From assembly GCA_001871195.1 (NCBI GenBank), contig MNXA01000048.1, positions 1 to 64,000 of the forward strand: 64,000 nucleotides of DNA, read 5' to 3'. Positions 44,730 to 54,408 of this stretch are shown here, one piece after another. This DNA comes from Zetaproteobacteria bacterium CG1_02_55_237. GTDB taxonomy: Bacteria > Pseudomonadota > Zetaproteobacteria > Mariprofundales > Mariprofundaceae. A program made the position numbers and the translations under genes. The notes beneath the pieces are model-generated. The model ran no database searches. It was not told the DNA's origin and saw only the letters and a list, made by a program, of their open reading frames with translations. Position 1 is the first letter of the stretch. Every line of letters begins with the position of its first letter.

Positions 44730-45443
44730 ATGAGTGAACTACTGGCGCTGCACGATCTCGGCAAGGATTACGATACCGATGCGGGTCCCGTATCGGTGCT
44801 GAAGCATCTGACGCTAGGCATCAATGAGGGCGAGTTTGTCGCCATCATGGGGCCGTCGGGCTCCGGCAAATCGACTCTGATGAATATCCTCGGCTGCCTC
44901 GATGTGCCGACCAGCGGCAGCTATGTACTCGACGGGCGCGATGTCGGCGTGCTTGGCGATGTCGATCTCGCCAGGGTGCGCAGTGAGGTGATCGGTTTTG
45001 TGTTTCAGGGTTTCAACCTGCTGCCGCGCGCCACGCTGGTAGCCAATGTGGCCCTGCCGCTGGTCTATCAGCGTATCGGGCGCGGCATACGCAATGCGCG
45101 AGCAGCAACGATGCTTGAGCGGGTCGGACTGAAGGACTGGCTTAATTCCCTGCCGCCACGCATCTCCGGCGGCCAGCAGCAGCGTGTCGCCATTGCCCGC
45201 GCCCTGGTGACCGAACCGCGCCTGATTCTGGCCGACGAACCAACCGGCAATCTTGATACACGCACCGGGCGCGAGATCATGCAACTATTCCAGCGCATCA
45301 ACCACGACAGCGGCATGACCATGGTGGTGGTCACCCATGATCATAACGTGGCGAGTTTTGCCTCACGACTGGTCTATCTGCTCGATGGCCGTATCCACTA
45401 CGACGGGCCGGTGGATGATTTCCGCGAGGAGGGTCTGGCATGA
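44730..45443 (+). CDS. MacB/LolD-like ABC ATPase
   Basis: 237 aa. Walker [20 protein letters not shown]-loop [14 protein letters not shown], signature [15 protein letters not shown], Walker [14 protein letters not shown]-loop [12 protein letters not shown]. Belongs to the MacB/LolD/FtsE type-VII ABC group, which work by mechanotransmission rather than direct transport. Encoded separately from its permease, unlike E. coli MacB. Its stop overlaps the permease start. Confidence 0.93.
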   Translation: MSELLALHDLGKDYDTDAGPVSVLKHLTLGINEGEFVAIMGPSGSGKSTLMNILGCLDVPTSGSYVLDGRDVGVLGDVDLARVRSEVIGFVFQGFNLLPRATLVANVALPLVYQRIGRGIRNARAATMLERVGLKDWLNSLPPRISGGQQQRVAIARALVTEPRLILADEPTGNLDTRTGREIMQLFQRINHDSGMTMVVVTHDHNVASFASRLVYLLDGRIHYDGPVDDFREEGLA

Positions 45444-46663
45444 TTCTCTCCCTGCTCGGTGAAGCACTCGCCGCCATGGCCGCCAATCGTCTGCGCACCT
45501 TTCTCACCGCTCTCGGCATCCTCATCGGTGTGGCAGCCGTGGTGCTGATGGTGGCCATCGGCCAGGGTACGCAGAAGCAGGTAGGCGATTCGATTGCCTC
45601 AATGGGCTCCAATCTTCTGATTGTGCGCTCCGGAGCCCCCAATAAGGGTGGGGTGCATGGCGGGTCGGGTAATATGCCGACACTCACGGTGATGGATGCG
45701 CAGGCCATCGGCCAGCTGGCGCGGGCAGCCCTTGTTGCGCCGACCGTAATGGGCTCGGTACAGCTGGTGTATGGTCCCAATAACTGGAATACCACGGCCA
45801 CCGGGACCAGTGCCGATTACCTGAATATCCGTTCATGGCAGCTTGCTGCCGGACGCGGTTTCACCGAGTCGGAGGCGATGAGCGGCGTACGCGTTGCACT
45901 GATTGGGCAGGAGGTGGCGAATCAATTATTTGGTGATGACAACCCGCTGGGGAAATCGATCCGCGTACAGCGCACGCCTTTTACTGTCATCGGCCTGCTT
46001 GATGCAAAAGGGCAGAGCATGGGAGGCCAGAATCAGGACGATATGATTATCGTGCCGCTGGCGACAGCGCAGCGACAATTGTTCGGGTCGCAGTTTCAGG
46101 GCACGGTATCGATGGTGATGATTCAGGCCAGGTCACCGGAAGACATGTCTCCACTAGAGAAAAGCATCCGTGAGCTGCTTCGCCAGCGCCACCATCTGGG
46201 CGTCCGCGCCGATGATGATTTCCGCATCACCAATATGACCGAGGTGAGCGAAACGGCTTCACAGGTAACCGGCATGCTGTCGATTTTGCTTGGCGCCATT
46301 GCCTCGATTTCGCTGTTCGTCGGCGGCATCGGCATCATGAACATTATGATGGTCTCGGTGACCGAACGCACCCGCGAGATCGGCATCCGCATGGCCATCG
46401 GCGCGAGCCGACGGGATATCCTGCTGCAGTTCCTGCTTGAATCGGTGATTATCACCATGGCCGGCGGCATTGCAGGCATTGCCGTGGGTATAGGTCTTGC
46501 CCTTGGCGTGACGCGCGTGTTCGACGTGTGGACTGCCGTCACCGCCATGCCGGTGCTGCTGGCTTTCGGCGTATCCGTCGCCGTCGGCATCTTTTTCGGC
46601 CTGTATCCGGCGCGCAAGGCCTCGCTGATGCGTCCGATTGATGCGCTGCGCTATCAGGGGTAA
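45440..46663 (+). CDS. MacB-like ABC permease
   Basis: 407 aa. One transmembrane helix at about 18-40, a large periplasmic domain (about 45-270) and three C-terminal helices with the FtsX pattern (GGIGIMNIMMVSVTERTREI; GIRMAIGASRRDILLQF; LYPARKASLMRPIDALRYQG). With the three preceding genes it forms a complete tripartite exporter for an antibiotic, peptide or lipid-like substrate. Ends 14 bp from the convergent dbpA gene. Confidence 0.93.
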   Translation: MILSLLGEALAAMAANRLRTFLTALGILIGVAAVVLMVAIGQGTQKQVGDSIASMGSNLLIVRSGAPNKGGVHGGSGNMPTLTVMDAQAIGQLARAALVAPTVMGSVQLVYGPNNWNTTATGTSADYLNIRSWQLAAGRGFTESEAMSGVRVALIGQEVANQLFGDDNPLGKSIRVQRTPFTVIGLLDAKGQSMGGQNQDDMIIVPLATAQRQLFGSQFQGTVSMVMIQARSPEDMSPLEKSIRELLRQRHHLGVRADDDFRITNMTEVSETASQVTGMLSILLGAIASISLFVGGIGIMNIMMVSVTERTREIGIRMAIGASRRDILLQFLLESVIITMAGGIAGIAVGIGLALGVTRVFDVWTAVTAMPVLLAFGVSVAVGIFFGLYPARKASLMRPIDALRYQG

Positions 46664-46677
46664 GGAAGGGGTTGAGA

Positions 46678-48072
46678 TCAGTCGGGCCAGCTAAACATCT
46701 GTCTGACACGAAACGAACGCCCCTTCAATTTCCCCTCTGTGAGTTTACGCAAGGCGACCTTGACCACATCCCGGCTGATCGCCACATAAGCCCAGTTATC
46801 AAAAATCTGAATTTTGCCGACCTGTTTACCTGCGATACCGTTTTCGCCGGTCAAGGCTCCCAGTATATCGCCGGGCCGGACCTTTTGTTTTTTTCCGCCG
46901 CCGATTTGCAGGGTTGCCATGGGTGGTTGCATAACAGGTTTGTTGAGTACGCTAACTGAGGGTAGTGTCTCGCTCTCGATCTTTCGCCCGATGCTGTCGC
47001 CGAGCATGATCATTCGGTAAGGGTGTTCCTGATACAGCGAGAAGGCCATGCCTTTGCAGCCGGCCCTGCCTGTGCGGCCGATGCGGTGGATATAGGTCTC
47101 GGGGTCGTGCGGGATGTGGTAGTTGATCACCGCATCCAGGGTGTCGATATCCAGACCGCGGGCTGCCACATCGGTGGCCACAAGGATGGAAATACTTCTG
47201 TTGGCGAATTGCACCATTGTCTGATCCCGGTCGCGTTGCTCAAGATCGCCATGCAGGGCCAGCGCCTTGAAGCCGTACGCAACCAGAGCATCCGCCACTT
47301 CCTGCGTTTCCACTTTGGTATTGCAGAACACCAGCGTGGATTCCGGGCTGTATTCAAGCAGCAGAAGGCGCAGGGCTGTCAGGCGCCCGGCATCATCCTC
47401 CACCCTGAAAAAACGCTGCTCAATGCTGTTGCTGTCGTGCGTAGAGGCGACCTGTACCAGCACGGGATTGCGCATGATGCGTCCGGAGATGGCCTTGATT
47501 GCATCCGGGAAGGTGGCACTGAATAGCAGCGTCTGCCGTTTTTTTGGCATCTGCCCGACAATGACATCGAGTGAAGGCTGGAAGCCCATATCAAGCATCC
47601 GATCTGCCTCATCGAGCACCAGCGTATTCAGGCTGTTCAGTGTCAGCGTACCCTTGGCAAGGTGATCTTCGATGCGCCCCGGTGTGCCGACAATGATATG
47701 CGCGCCGTATTCCAGCGAGCCGATCTGCGGCCCGAGGGGTACACCGCCGCACAGGGTGAGTATCTTGATATTGGGAATGCCACGAGCCAGTCGACGTATC
47801 TCTTTGGCTACCTGATCGGCGAGCTCCCGGGTCGGGCAAAGCACCAGCGACTGTACGCAAAGATGCTGCACATCGAGTTTCTGCAGCAGTCCGAGACCGA
47901 AGGCAGCGGTTTTACCCGAACCTGTTTTTCCCTGCGCAATCACATCCTTGCCGGCCAGAATGTCGGGCAGGCTCTGCGCCTGAATGGGGGTCATCTCCTC
48001 ATAGCCCAATGAGGCCAGGTTGCCCGATAGATCGGCATGCAGTGTGAGGCTTGAAAAGGCTGTGCTATTCAA
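46678..48072 (-). CDS. dbpA: ATP-dependent RNA helicase DbpA
   Basis: 464 aa from TTG at 48072, preceded by GGGAG at 5 nt and overlapping the yehS stop as TTGA; an upstream TTG at 48084 lacks this spacing. Seen: Q-motif MTPIQAQSLP, Walker A AQGKTGSGKTAAFGL, PTRELADQVAKEI, DEAD box VLDEADRMLDMGF, SAT, HRIGRTGRAGCKGMA, and a C-terminal DbpA-type RNA-binding domain (KQKVRPGDILGALTG, FDNWAYVAISRDVV) that targets helix 92 of 23S rRNA. Acts in 50S assembly, as does RlmE. Confidence 0.93.
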   Translation of the reverse strand: MNSTAFSSLTLHADLSGNLASLGYEEMTPIQAQSLPDILAGKDVIAQGKTGSGKTAAFGLGLLQKLDVQHLCVQSLVLCPTRELADQVAKEIRRLARGIPNIKILTLCGGVPLGPQIGSLEYGAHIIVGTPGRIEDHLAKGTLTLNSLNTLVLDEADRMLDMGFQPSLDVIVGQMPKKRQTLLFSATFPDAIKAISGRIMRNPVLVQVASTHDSNSIEQRFFRVEDDAGRLTALRLLLLEYSPESTLVFCNTKVETQEVADALVAYGFKALALHGDLEQRDRDQTMVQFANRSISILVATDVAARGLDIDTLDAVINYHIPHDPETYIHRIGRTGRAGCKGMAFSLYQEHPYRMIMLGDSIGRKIESETLPSVSVLNKPVMQPPMATLQIGGGKKQKVRPGDILGALTGENGIAGKQVGKIQIFDNWAYVAISRDVVKVALRKLTEGKLKGRSFRVRQMFSWPD

Positions 48073-48578
48073 AGTGACTCCCAATTAAACGCGGGTTTTA
48101 CGGGTGTGTCGTTGGTTGTAGCGGCACGAAACTTCAGCTGCATGCCATTGAGGAAATAACGCAGAACCTGATCCTTGCAGGCTCGATAATGCTTATGATC
48201 CGGTTTGCGGAAAAATGCGCTTAATTCAGGCTTACTCAATTGCTGACCAGCCAGCGCCAGTATTTCCAGTATATCATCATCTTTCAGATTCAGGGCGATG
48301 CGCAGCTTTCTGAAAATGATGTTGTTATTCAGGCGCTGCTCGGGCTCTGCCTGCGGGCCATCCTTTTTACCGCGCCTGTCGTTAATCAGTCCGTTGAGAA
48401 ATATCGCCAGCTCCACATCCGTGCAGGGTTGCTGCTCAGGATCAGTTTCCTTCTTCAGCCATGCACTGACCTGCTCACGCGTCACCAGATGGTCAGCCAG
48501 CCCGAATAGCGCCACCACTTTTGCATCGCCAAAGTCAAATGCATATCGAATGCATCGCAGGATATCGTTGTTTGTCAT
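48069..48578 (-). CDS. yehS: DUF1456 protein (YehS-like)
   Basis: 169 aa from the ATG with AGAGGT 10 nt upstream; the open frame extends further upstream without similarity. Two DUF1456 repeats: MTNNDILRCIRYAFDFGDAK...VTREQVSAWLK and NNIIFRKLRIALNLKDDDIL...LSKPELSAFFRK. Members are small helical proteins of unknown function. Translationally coupled to dbpA, which hints at a role near RNA or ribosomes. Confidence 0.88.
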   Translation of the reverse strand: MTNNDILRCIRYAFDFGDAKVVALFGLADHLVTREQVSAWLKKETDPEQQPCTDVELAIFLNGLINDRRGKKDGPQAEPEQRLNNNIIFRKLRIALNLKDDDILEILALAGQQLSKPELSAFFRKPDHKHYRACKDQVLRYFLNGMQLKFRAATTNDTPVKPAFNWESL

Positions 48579-48669
48579 CGGTAAATTAACCTCTGTCGTG
48601 GGGTGAAAATGACGGTTTTCATGCGTATGGTCAAATACCCATTTGCGCCCGAAATCTGATCTTTGCCAA

Positions 48670-48960
48670 TCACAGTAAGGTTTTACAGGCAACAAGATGG
48701 TCTTTTAGTTTGTCGCCCTTGATTTTTTCGTGGTTGTCATTTTTGTAGTAAAAGCAACGCTCGAAGCCATTGTTATCATACAGCATCTTCCAGTAGGCAT
48801 CGGGGTAAGCAATCCCTGAACTGCGCATGCGTTTCGGACTGACGACATAAACCACGCCGTTGATCACGCTGACGGTGCCCAGTTTCGATGCGGTCAGCCA
48901 CTCGTATCTTTCGGCTTGAAACTCATTTCTGGTATAATCTGAGGATGATGTTGAGGTGCT
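48670..48960 (-). pseudogene. Internally deleted copy of the secreted DNA/RNA nuclease
   Basis: Reads SSDYTRNEFQAERYEWLTAS then KLGTVSVINGVVY and continues to KLKDHLVACKTLL, closely matching residues 94 to 226 of the intact nuclease at 50835-51515. Compared with that gene, about 46 residues are missing in frame, including the catalytic DRGH motif. The 5' end (signal peptide and first ~90 residues) is also gone, cut at the hairpin at 48959-48985. Remaining residues are well conserved. Clearly non-functional as a nuclease. Confidence 0.9.
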
Positions 48961-48985
48961 AACCGCCCCGACTTCAGGCGGTTAG
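48959..48985. repeat. 9-bp inverted repeat at the nuclease pseudogene edge
   Basis: CTAACCGCC and GGCGGTTAG flank CCGACTTCA. It marks the truncated 5' end of the pseudogene, 31 bp beyond the chemoreceptor stop. No T-run follows on either strand, so it looks more like a mobile-element or rearrangement scar than a terminator. Confidence 0.6.
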
Positions 48986-49015
48986 CCCTGGCAATTTCCT
49001 GTTTGAAAGCCCGCG

Positions 49016-50548
49016 TTAATGTACCTGCGCGCGCAGGTTGCCGGCCCTTTGCATCAAGGACGAAGCCATGCCCCTTGTTTGCTCGGAAGCAGTCGCGGCT
49101 TCACCGGACAATTTCGACATATCGGATACGACTATCTGCATATTACCCATGCATGAATTGGCTTGCTGAGCGTTTACAGAAATCTCGCGTGTAGCATCGG
49201 CCTGTTCTTCCATGGCGGCTGCCACCTGCTGGCTGTGCTCGTTCATTTTGCTGACGATTTGGCTAATGCTTACAATTGCCTGGCTAGCATTTTCACTATC
49301 GGCCTGAATGGCGCTGATCTGCTCACTGATCTGTCCCGTGGCATTGTGAGTCTGATGGGCTAATTCCTTGACTTCATTCGCAACAACCGCGAAACCTCGC
49401 CCGGCTTCTCCGGCTCTGGAGGCCTCTATCGTGGCATTGAGTGCGAGCAGATTGGTTTGTCTGGCAATTGTATCGATCGTGGCAACCACCGAACCGATAT
49501 CAATGATGGCTGCGGCCAGTTTTTCCACCAGGGCATTGGATTCATTTGCTTGTTTCACAGCTTGTTCAGACACCCTTAGTGTTGCTTCGGTTTGGCCCGA
49601 CACTTCTTTAATAGATGCATTCAGCTCTTCAATTGCTGCTGCTGTGCTTTGAACGTGTTCCGTGCTTTCATCGACGCCACTGGATATGTTTTGTGTTGCT
49701 TGCAACAGGCTGTGGGACACACTCGTCAGTTGTTCGGAAGAGTCATTCATTTCAACAGACTCATTAGACATATTGTTGATCAGTTCGCCAATCTCAAAAG
49801 CCTCAAACTGAAGGCGTGATTGGAGCGCCCTGATGTGGTCCATGATCTCGCCACACGAATCATCCCTGTCTTTTATCATATTCACATCGAACTTGCCTTG
49901 GAGCAAACCCGTTAATCCTCTATCAATACGCTGTAGAGAAAGTCTGGACATTCGATTTGCGAACATCGCCATCATGACTCCTGATATTAACAAACCTGCT
50001 ATTGTACCCAGAACCCAAACTTTTTCGGCAAAAGGCAAGGCGAGCAGGGCCAGAAAACAAACGCCACCAATAAGTGCTTGTATGTGGGCCAACGTGATGC
50101 CTTTATGCCATGGGAAATGTAATGAAGAAGGAAGGGTCGCCTCTTCCTTCCATACCTTCTTGTATAGATCACCGTATGTTGCGATCTCGGATTTGCTTGG
50201 TGCGGTCCTGATCGAGATATAACCGGAAACCTTGCCGTTCTTGTATTCCGGTGAGACGTTGGCCTTCACCCAGTAATAGTCTCCGTTTTGGGCTCGGTTC
50301 TTCACCAGTCCTGTCCAAGGTTTGCCATCCTTGATTGTCTCCCAAAGGTCGGCAAATGCCTCTGGCGGCATATCCGGATGACGCACGATATTGTGCGACT
50401 GACCTATCAGTTCTTCGTGACTGAACCCGCTGATTTCTACAAAGGCCTGATTGGCAAATGTGATGCGTCCCTTGAGATCAGTCTTGGTCGCCAAAATCTT
50501 GTTATGCATTGAAATTTCATTGTCTGTAACCGGTAGATTCTTTTTCAA
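49016..50548 (-). CDS. Aer-like methyl-accepting chemotaxis protein with PAS domain
   Basis: 510 aa. N-terminal PAS domain (about 10-125; [20 protein letters not shown], then [20 protein letters not shown] and [10 protein letters not shown]), typical of FAD-binding redox sensors like Aer. Two adjacent membrane helices (about 155-195), then a HAMP-like linker and a cytoplasmic signalling domain with the conserved tip [20 protein letters not shown]. Likely senses redox or oxygen and signals to CheA. Starts at TTG, consistent with the family N-terminus; ATG at 50509 would cut into the PAS domain. Confidence 0.9.
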   Translation of the reverse strand: MKKNLPVTDNEISMHNKILATKTDLKGRITFANQAFVEISGFSHEELIGQSHNIVRHPDMPPEAFADLWETIKDGKPWTGLVKNRAQNGDYYWVKANVSPEYKNGKVSGYISIRTAPSKSEIATYGDLYKKVWKEEATLPSSLHFPWHKGITLAHIQALIGGVCFLALLALPFAEKVWVLGTIAGLLISGVMMAMFANRMSRLSLQRIDRGLTGLLQGKFDVNMIKDRDDSCGEIMDHIRALQSRLQFEAFEIGELINNMSNESVEMNDSSEQLTSVSHSLLQATQNISSGVDESTEHVQSTAAAIEELNASIKEVSGQTEATLRVSEQAVKQANESNALVEKLAAAIIDIGSVVATIDTIARQTNLLALNATIEASRAGEAGRGFAVVANEVKELAHQTHNATGQISEQISAIQADSENASQAIVSISQIVSKMNEHSQQVAAAMEEQADATREISVNAQQANSCMGNMQIVVSDMSKLSGEAATASEQTRGMASSLMQRAGNLRAQVH

Positions 50549-50586
50549 CGTTTCACGTCCCTTTGCGTATAGAATTCCCTAACATG

Positions 50587-50615
50587 AAAAAGGGGCGATA
50601 CAAAAGTAGCGCCCC
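50587..50615 (-). terminator. Terminator between nuclease and chemoreceptor
   Basis: On the minus strand GGGGCG, a 12-nt loop, CGCCCC and TTTTT. It would end the nuclease transcript before the chemoreceptor. The rest of the 286-bp gap (50549-50834) shows nothing recognisable. Confidence 0.65.
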
Positions 50616-50834
50616 ATCAATTTTTGACTTAAAGCAAGTTAAGGTTATGCAGTATATGTCGGCATAAAAGATGAGGACTTTAATTTGGATTATATCACTG
50701 CCAGTCGGACCAGAGGCGAGGCAAAAATCGGGCTGGGTTATTGATGGATATATTTCAGATGAGCACTGTATTTGATGTGCTTGCTCTGATCATGAAACCG
50801 GATAGGGTAAGTTTAGAAGTGGATATAACTGCTG

Positions 50835-51515
50835 TTACAACAGGGTTTTGCATGCCACGACATGGTCCTTGAGCTTGTCGCCTTTTATTTTTTCGTGGCT
50901 GTCGTTCCTGTAGTAAAAGCAGCGCTCGAAGCCCTTGTTGTCATAGAGCATCTTCCAATAGGCGTCAGGGTAGGCGATGCCGGATTTACGCATGCGTTTA
51001 GAGCTTGCGCTGTACACCACGCCATTGATGACGCTGACCCTGCCCAGCTTAGTGGCTATCTGCCGCTCGAAACGCTCGGCTTTTACCCATGTCTTGCGGT
51101 TGATCAGGGAGTACTGCGGGATGATGTTGGCCATCGAGTAGACCGAGTGCAACGACTGCTCGGAATAGTCGAAGGAGGCGTCCGGCGCCAGATGCCCACG
51201 GTCGGCATGAAACTCGTTTTTCGTATAATCCGAGGATGTCGTGCGATACTGACTGGGGATAGCGCGATCCGGGTAAAAGCGCGGGCGCTTCTTGATGTCG
51301 CGGGCATTCACATTCTTTCCATCAAGGGTGTAAGCTACATACTTCGCACCCTTGTCGCTGTAGTCGTAACAAATCTGATAGAAACCCTTATCCAGCACCT
51401 GATCGCAGTTGTGCGCATTGATGTAATCGCTGGATTCGGTGGCAAAGGCTCCCTGATTGCAGACCAACAGGCTCCAGACCATCAGGCAGAAGGCGGTAAC
51501 AGACAAAAATTTCAT
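50835..51515 (-). CDS. Secreted DNA/RNA non-specific endonuclease (NucA/Serratia type)
   Basis: 226 aa. Signal peptide (FLSVTAFCLMVWSLLVCNQG, cleaved near AFA), then the beta-beta-alpha-metal nuclease with the catalytic DRGH at 105-108 (FHADRGHLAPDASFDYSEQS), the metal-binding Asn region MANIIPQYSLINRKTW and the C-terminal AYPDAYWKMLYD. Degrades extracellular nucleic acid for nutrients or during DNA uptake or competition. A deleted copy lies 2 kb downstream, beyond the chemoreceptor. Confidence 0.9.
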   Translation of the reverse strand: MKFLSVTAFCLMVWSLLVCNQGAFATESSDYINAHNCDQVLDKGFYQICYDYSDKGAKYVAYTLDGKNVNARDIKKRPRFYPDRAIPSQYRTTSSDYTKNEFHADRGHLAPDASFDYSEQSLHSVYSMANIIPQYSLINRKTWVKAERFERQIATKLGRVSVINGVVYSASSKRMRKSGIAYPDAYWKMLYDNKGFERCFYYRNDSHEKIKGDKLKDHVVACKTLL

Positions 51516-51648
51516 GATGGGATTCCTTTTCAGGCCACGCCCTGACGCGGCAGATATTCCTAATAGCTGCCGTAGTAATTGAATATGCGGGATAAACAGG
51601 GCTTAGAAGCTCCTTTATGGAGGGAAAACAAGGACTCTAAGAAGAGAG

Positions 51649-52041
51649 TCATGGTTTTTGATTACAGGTGGATGAACAAGAGCGCTTCTTTGCTATAAAA
51701 TCCCATATCGAGGCGAGAATCAGCAGGGCGAAGCCGAGCATTTCGATGGACTTGGAGTAGGTGCCGAAGAATACCCACATCAGCAAGGCTGCTGCGGCGA
51801 TGCTCAGCATCAGGGGGCCTGAATTGCGGTGTTTGCTGAAGGAATAGGCCATGCCGGCCAGAGCGAGAACAAGCATACCGCTGACCAGTTTCACCATCGC
51901 CGCTTCTTCAACCTCCAGATTGATGCCGATCAGGGAAAGCAGGGAAACCGCTGCCAAAGTGCCATAGCATGCTGCCACGGCAAGCAGGCTGGTGGCCGAC
52001 CCGAGCCATGACAGGTCTTTCCTATCCGATTTCTTTTGCAT
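51649..52041 (-). CDS. Small four-helix membrane protein (MerC/MerT-like layout)
   Basis: 130 aa with four hydrophobic segments (about 12-38, 48-68, 75-95, 98-115) and a Cys-containing tail (KKRSCSSTCNQKP). The layout SWLGSATSLLAVAACYG followed by LALAGMAYSFSKHR recalls mercury-transport MerC/MerT-like proteins, but the usual Cys pair in the first helix is reduced to one. No mer genes are near. Function unknown; metal-related transport is a weak guess. Confidence 0.6.
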   Translation of the reverse strand: MQKKSDRKDLSWLGSATSLLAVAACYGTLAAVSLLSLIGINLEVEEAAMVKLVSGMLVLALAGMAYSFSKHRNSGPLMLSIAAAALLMWVFFGTYSKSIEMLGFALLILASIWDFIAKKRSCSSTCNQKP

Positions 52042-52065
52042 GATTTTTTCCTCTTGTTGCTTCGC

Positions 52066-53658
52066 TCAGGCCACGCCCTGACGATCCAGATATTCCTCAT
52101 AGGTGCCGTGATAATCGATGATGCCTTCGGGAGTGAGTTCGATGATACGGGTGGCCAGCGATGATACGAACTCGCGGTCGTGACTGACGAAGATCAGGGT
52201 GCCGGGGTAGTTCTCCAGTGCCGTATTCAGGGATTCGATGAACTCCATATCCATGTGGTTGGTCGGCTCATCAAGCATCAGAACATTGGGATTCTGGAAC
52301 ATGAACTTGCCGAACAGCATGCGGCCCTGCTCGCCGCCGGAAAGCGCTTTGACCGACTTTTTGATGTCGTTTTGCGAGAACAGCATGCGTCCGAGATTGC
52401 CGCGCACTTCCTGTTCACCGTGTTCCTTTTTCTTCCACTGTGCCATCCAGTCGAACAGATTGATATTTTCGGCAAAGTCGGCGGAATGGTCCTGCGCATA
52501 GTAGCCCAGCGTTACATTTTCCGACCATTTGATGGTTCCCGCATCCGCCTGTAAATCGCCGGCCAGACAGCGCAAGAGCGTGGTTTTTCCGATACCGTTG
52601 GCACCGATCACGGCGACGCGCTCACCGACCGGAATCATCAGATTGAGATTTTTGAACAGCTGCTGCTTGCCAAAGCCCTTGCTCAGGCCCTTCAGCTCCA
52701 GCGCGATGCGATAAAGCTTTTTATCCTGTGTGAAGCGGATATAGGGATTCACCCGGCTGGAAGGCTTCACCTCTTCGAGCTTTATCTTTTCAATCTGCTT
52801 GGCGCGCGAGGTGGCTTGCGTTGCCTTGGATGCGTTGGCGGAAAAGCGGCTCACAAAGGCCTGCAGTTCGGCAATCTGGGTCTTCTTCTTGGCATTCTCG
52901 GAAAGAAGTTTCTGCTGCACCATGGAGGCTGCGGTCATGTAGTCGTCGTAATTGCCCGGATAGATGCGCAGTTCGCCATAATCCAGATCGGCCATGTGCG
53001 TACACACACTGTTCAGGAAATGCCGGTCATGCGAAATGATGATCATCGTGGAATTACGCTCGTTGATCACGCCTTCCAGCCAGCGGATGGCATTGATGTC
53101 CAGGTTGTTGGTCGGCTCATCGAGCAGGATGACTTCGGGATTACCGAACAGGGCCTGCGCCAATAGCACGCGTAGCTTCCAGCCGGGGGCAATGGATTTC
53201 ATCAGGCCATGATGGGATTCGACCGGGATGCCCATGCTGATCAAGAGATCACCGGCATTGGCCTCGGCGCTGTAGCCATCGAGATCGGCAAAATGGCTTT
53301 CCAGTTCACCCGCGCGCATGCCGTCTTCTTCCGAGAAATCGGCCTTGGCATAGAGAATGTCGCGCTCTTCCTTGATCTTCCACAGGGCTTCATGACCCAT
53401 CATCACGGTATCAAGTACGGTGTGTTCTTCAAAAGCGAAGTGATCCTGACGCAGTTTTCCGAGACGCTCATTTTTATCGATGCTCACTGTGCCGGATGTG
53501 GGCACCAGATCGCCGCCGAGGATCTTCATCAGCGTCGACTTGCCGCAGCCATTGGCGCCGATCAGGCCGTAACGGTTGCCGTCGCCGAATTTGACCGAGA
53601 TGTTTTCAAATAGGGGTTTTTCCCCGAATTGCATGGTGATACCGGATGTGGAAATCAA
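52066..53658 (-). CDS. ybiT: ABC-F ATPase YbiT
   Basis: 530 aa from TTG at 53658, which gives the family N-terminus [20 protein letters not shown] and exactly the length of E. coli YbiT. The frame is open for a further 364 codons upstream, antisense to mscL and the CvfB-like gene, but that part has no protein-like similarity. Two ABC domains: [19 protein letters not shown] / [18 protein letters not shown] and [18 protein letters not shown] / [19 protein letters not shown] proteins act on the ribosomal E site; no membrane domain. Confidence 0.92.
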   Translation of the reverse strand: MISTSGITMQFGEKPLFENISVKFGDGNRYGLIGANGCGKSTLMKILGGDLVPTSGTVSIDKNERLGKLRQDHFAFEEHTVLDTVMMGHEALWKIKEERDILYAKADFSEEDGMRAGELESHFADLDGYSAEANAGDLLISMGIPVESHHGLMKSIAPGWKLRVLLAQALFGNPEVILLDEPTNNLDINAIRWLEGVINERNSTMIIISHDRHFLNSVCTHMADLDYGELRIYPGNYDDYMTAASMVQQKLLSENAKKKTQIAELQAFVSRFSANASKATQATSRAKQIEKIKLEEVKPSSRVNPYIRFTQDKKLYRIALELKGLSKGFGKQQLFKNLNLMIPVGERVAVIGANGIGKTTLLRCLAGDLQADAGTIKWSENVTLGYYAQDHSADFAENINLFDWMAQWKKKEHGEQEVRGNLGRMLFSQNDIKKSVKALSGGEQGRMLFGKFMFQNPNVLMLDEPTNHMDMEFIESLNTALENYPGTLIFVSHDREFVSSLATRIIELTPEGIIDYHGTYEEYLDRQGVA

Positions 53659-53835
53659 TGGTTTGTCTCGCGAAATGTTCAGATTTTTGAATGGCGCGCA
53701 TGGTAGGGCCTGAGCACTCAAATTGCGAGCAAAGCGCAGTCTTTCGCAAGATGGCATAAAGCGCGTGATAATCATCCTGTATTTCAGCCGATTATCTGCT
53801 TGAATGCGGCCACATTCAGCTGTTGTGGAGGGAGC

Positions 53836-54303
53836 ATGAGTATCGTAAAGGAATTCAAAGAGTTTGCTGTCAAGGGCAATGTCGTGGATATGGCCGTGGG
53901 TATCATCATCGGCGGTGCGTTCGGTACCATCGTGAAGAGCATGGTGACTGATATTCTGATGCCGCCGATCGGCCTGCTGCTGGGTGGTGTAGATTTCTCC
54001 GACATCTTTATCACCTTGAAGGACGGTGCCAAGGCTGCCGCACCTTATGCCACGCTGGCCGATGCGCAGGCAGCCGGTGCGGTAACGATGAATATCGGTC
54101 TGTTCGTCAACGGGATGATCAGCTTCATGATTGTCGCCTTCGCCGTGTTCCTGCTGATCAAGGGCATCAATAAGCTCAAGCGCGAAGAGGAAGCGGCACC
54201 GGAAGCAGCGAAGGAACCGACCACCAAGGAATGCCCGCATTGCCTGAGCACGATAGCCATCAAGGCAACGCGTTGCCCGAACTGCACCAGCAATATCGAT
54301 TAA
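53836..54303 (+). CDS. mscL: Large-conductance mechanosensitive channel with zinc-ribbon tail
   Basis: 155 aa from ATG preceded by GGAGGGAGC. Opens on membrane tension to release solutes under osmotic downshock. Seen: [20 protein letters not shown] then [20 protein letters not shown] (TM1), and the second helix [20 protein letters not shown]. The C-terminus adds a CPHC...CPNC zinc-ribbon ([20 protein letters not shown]), found in a subset of MscL proteins. Followed by a terminator. Confidence 0.95.
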   Translation: MSIVKEFKEFAVKGNVVDMAVGIIIGGAFGTIVKSMVTDILMPPIGLLLGGVDFSDIFITLKDGAKAAAPYATLADAQAAGAVTMNIGLFVNGMISFMIVAFAVFLLIKGINKLKREEEAAPEAAKEPTTKECPHCLSTIAIKATRCPNCTSNID

Positions 54304-54330
54304 GATTGCATTGCATAGCGTATGAAAGCA

Positions 54331-54357
54331 GGGCCGGCATTTGACCGGCCCTTTGCT
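54331..54357 (+). terminator. Rho-independent terminator of mscL
   Basis: GGGCCGG, 7-nt loop, CCGGCCC, then TTTGCTTTT. It lies inside the upstream extension of the next open frame, which argues against starting that gene at 54322. Confidence 0.85.
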
Positions 54358-54408
54358 TTTGCGGTCGGCTATATGAACATGGCTGCGAAGCATGCAGGAT
54401 TGCCCGCT

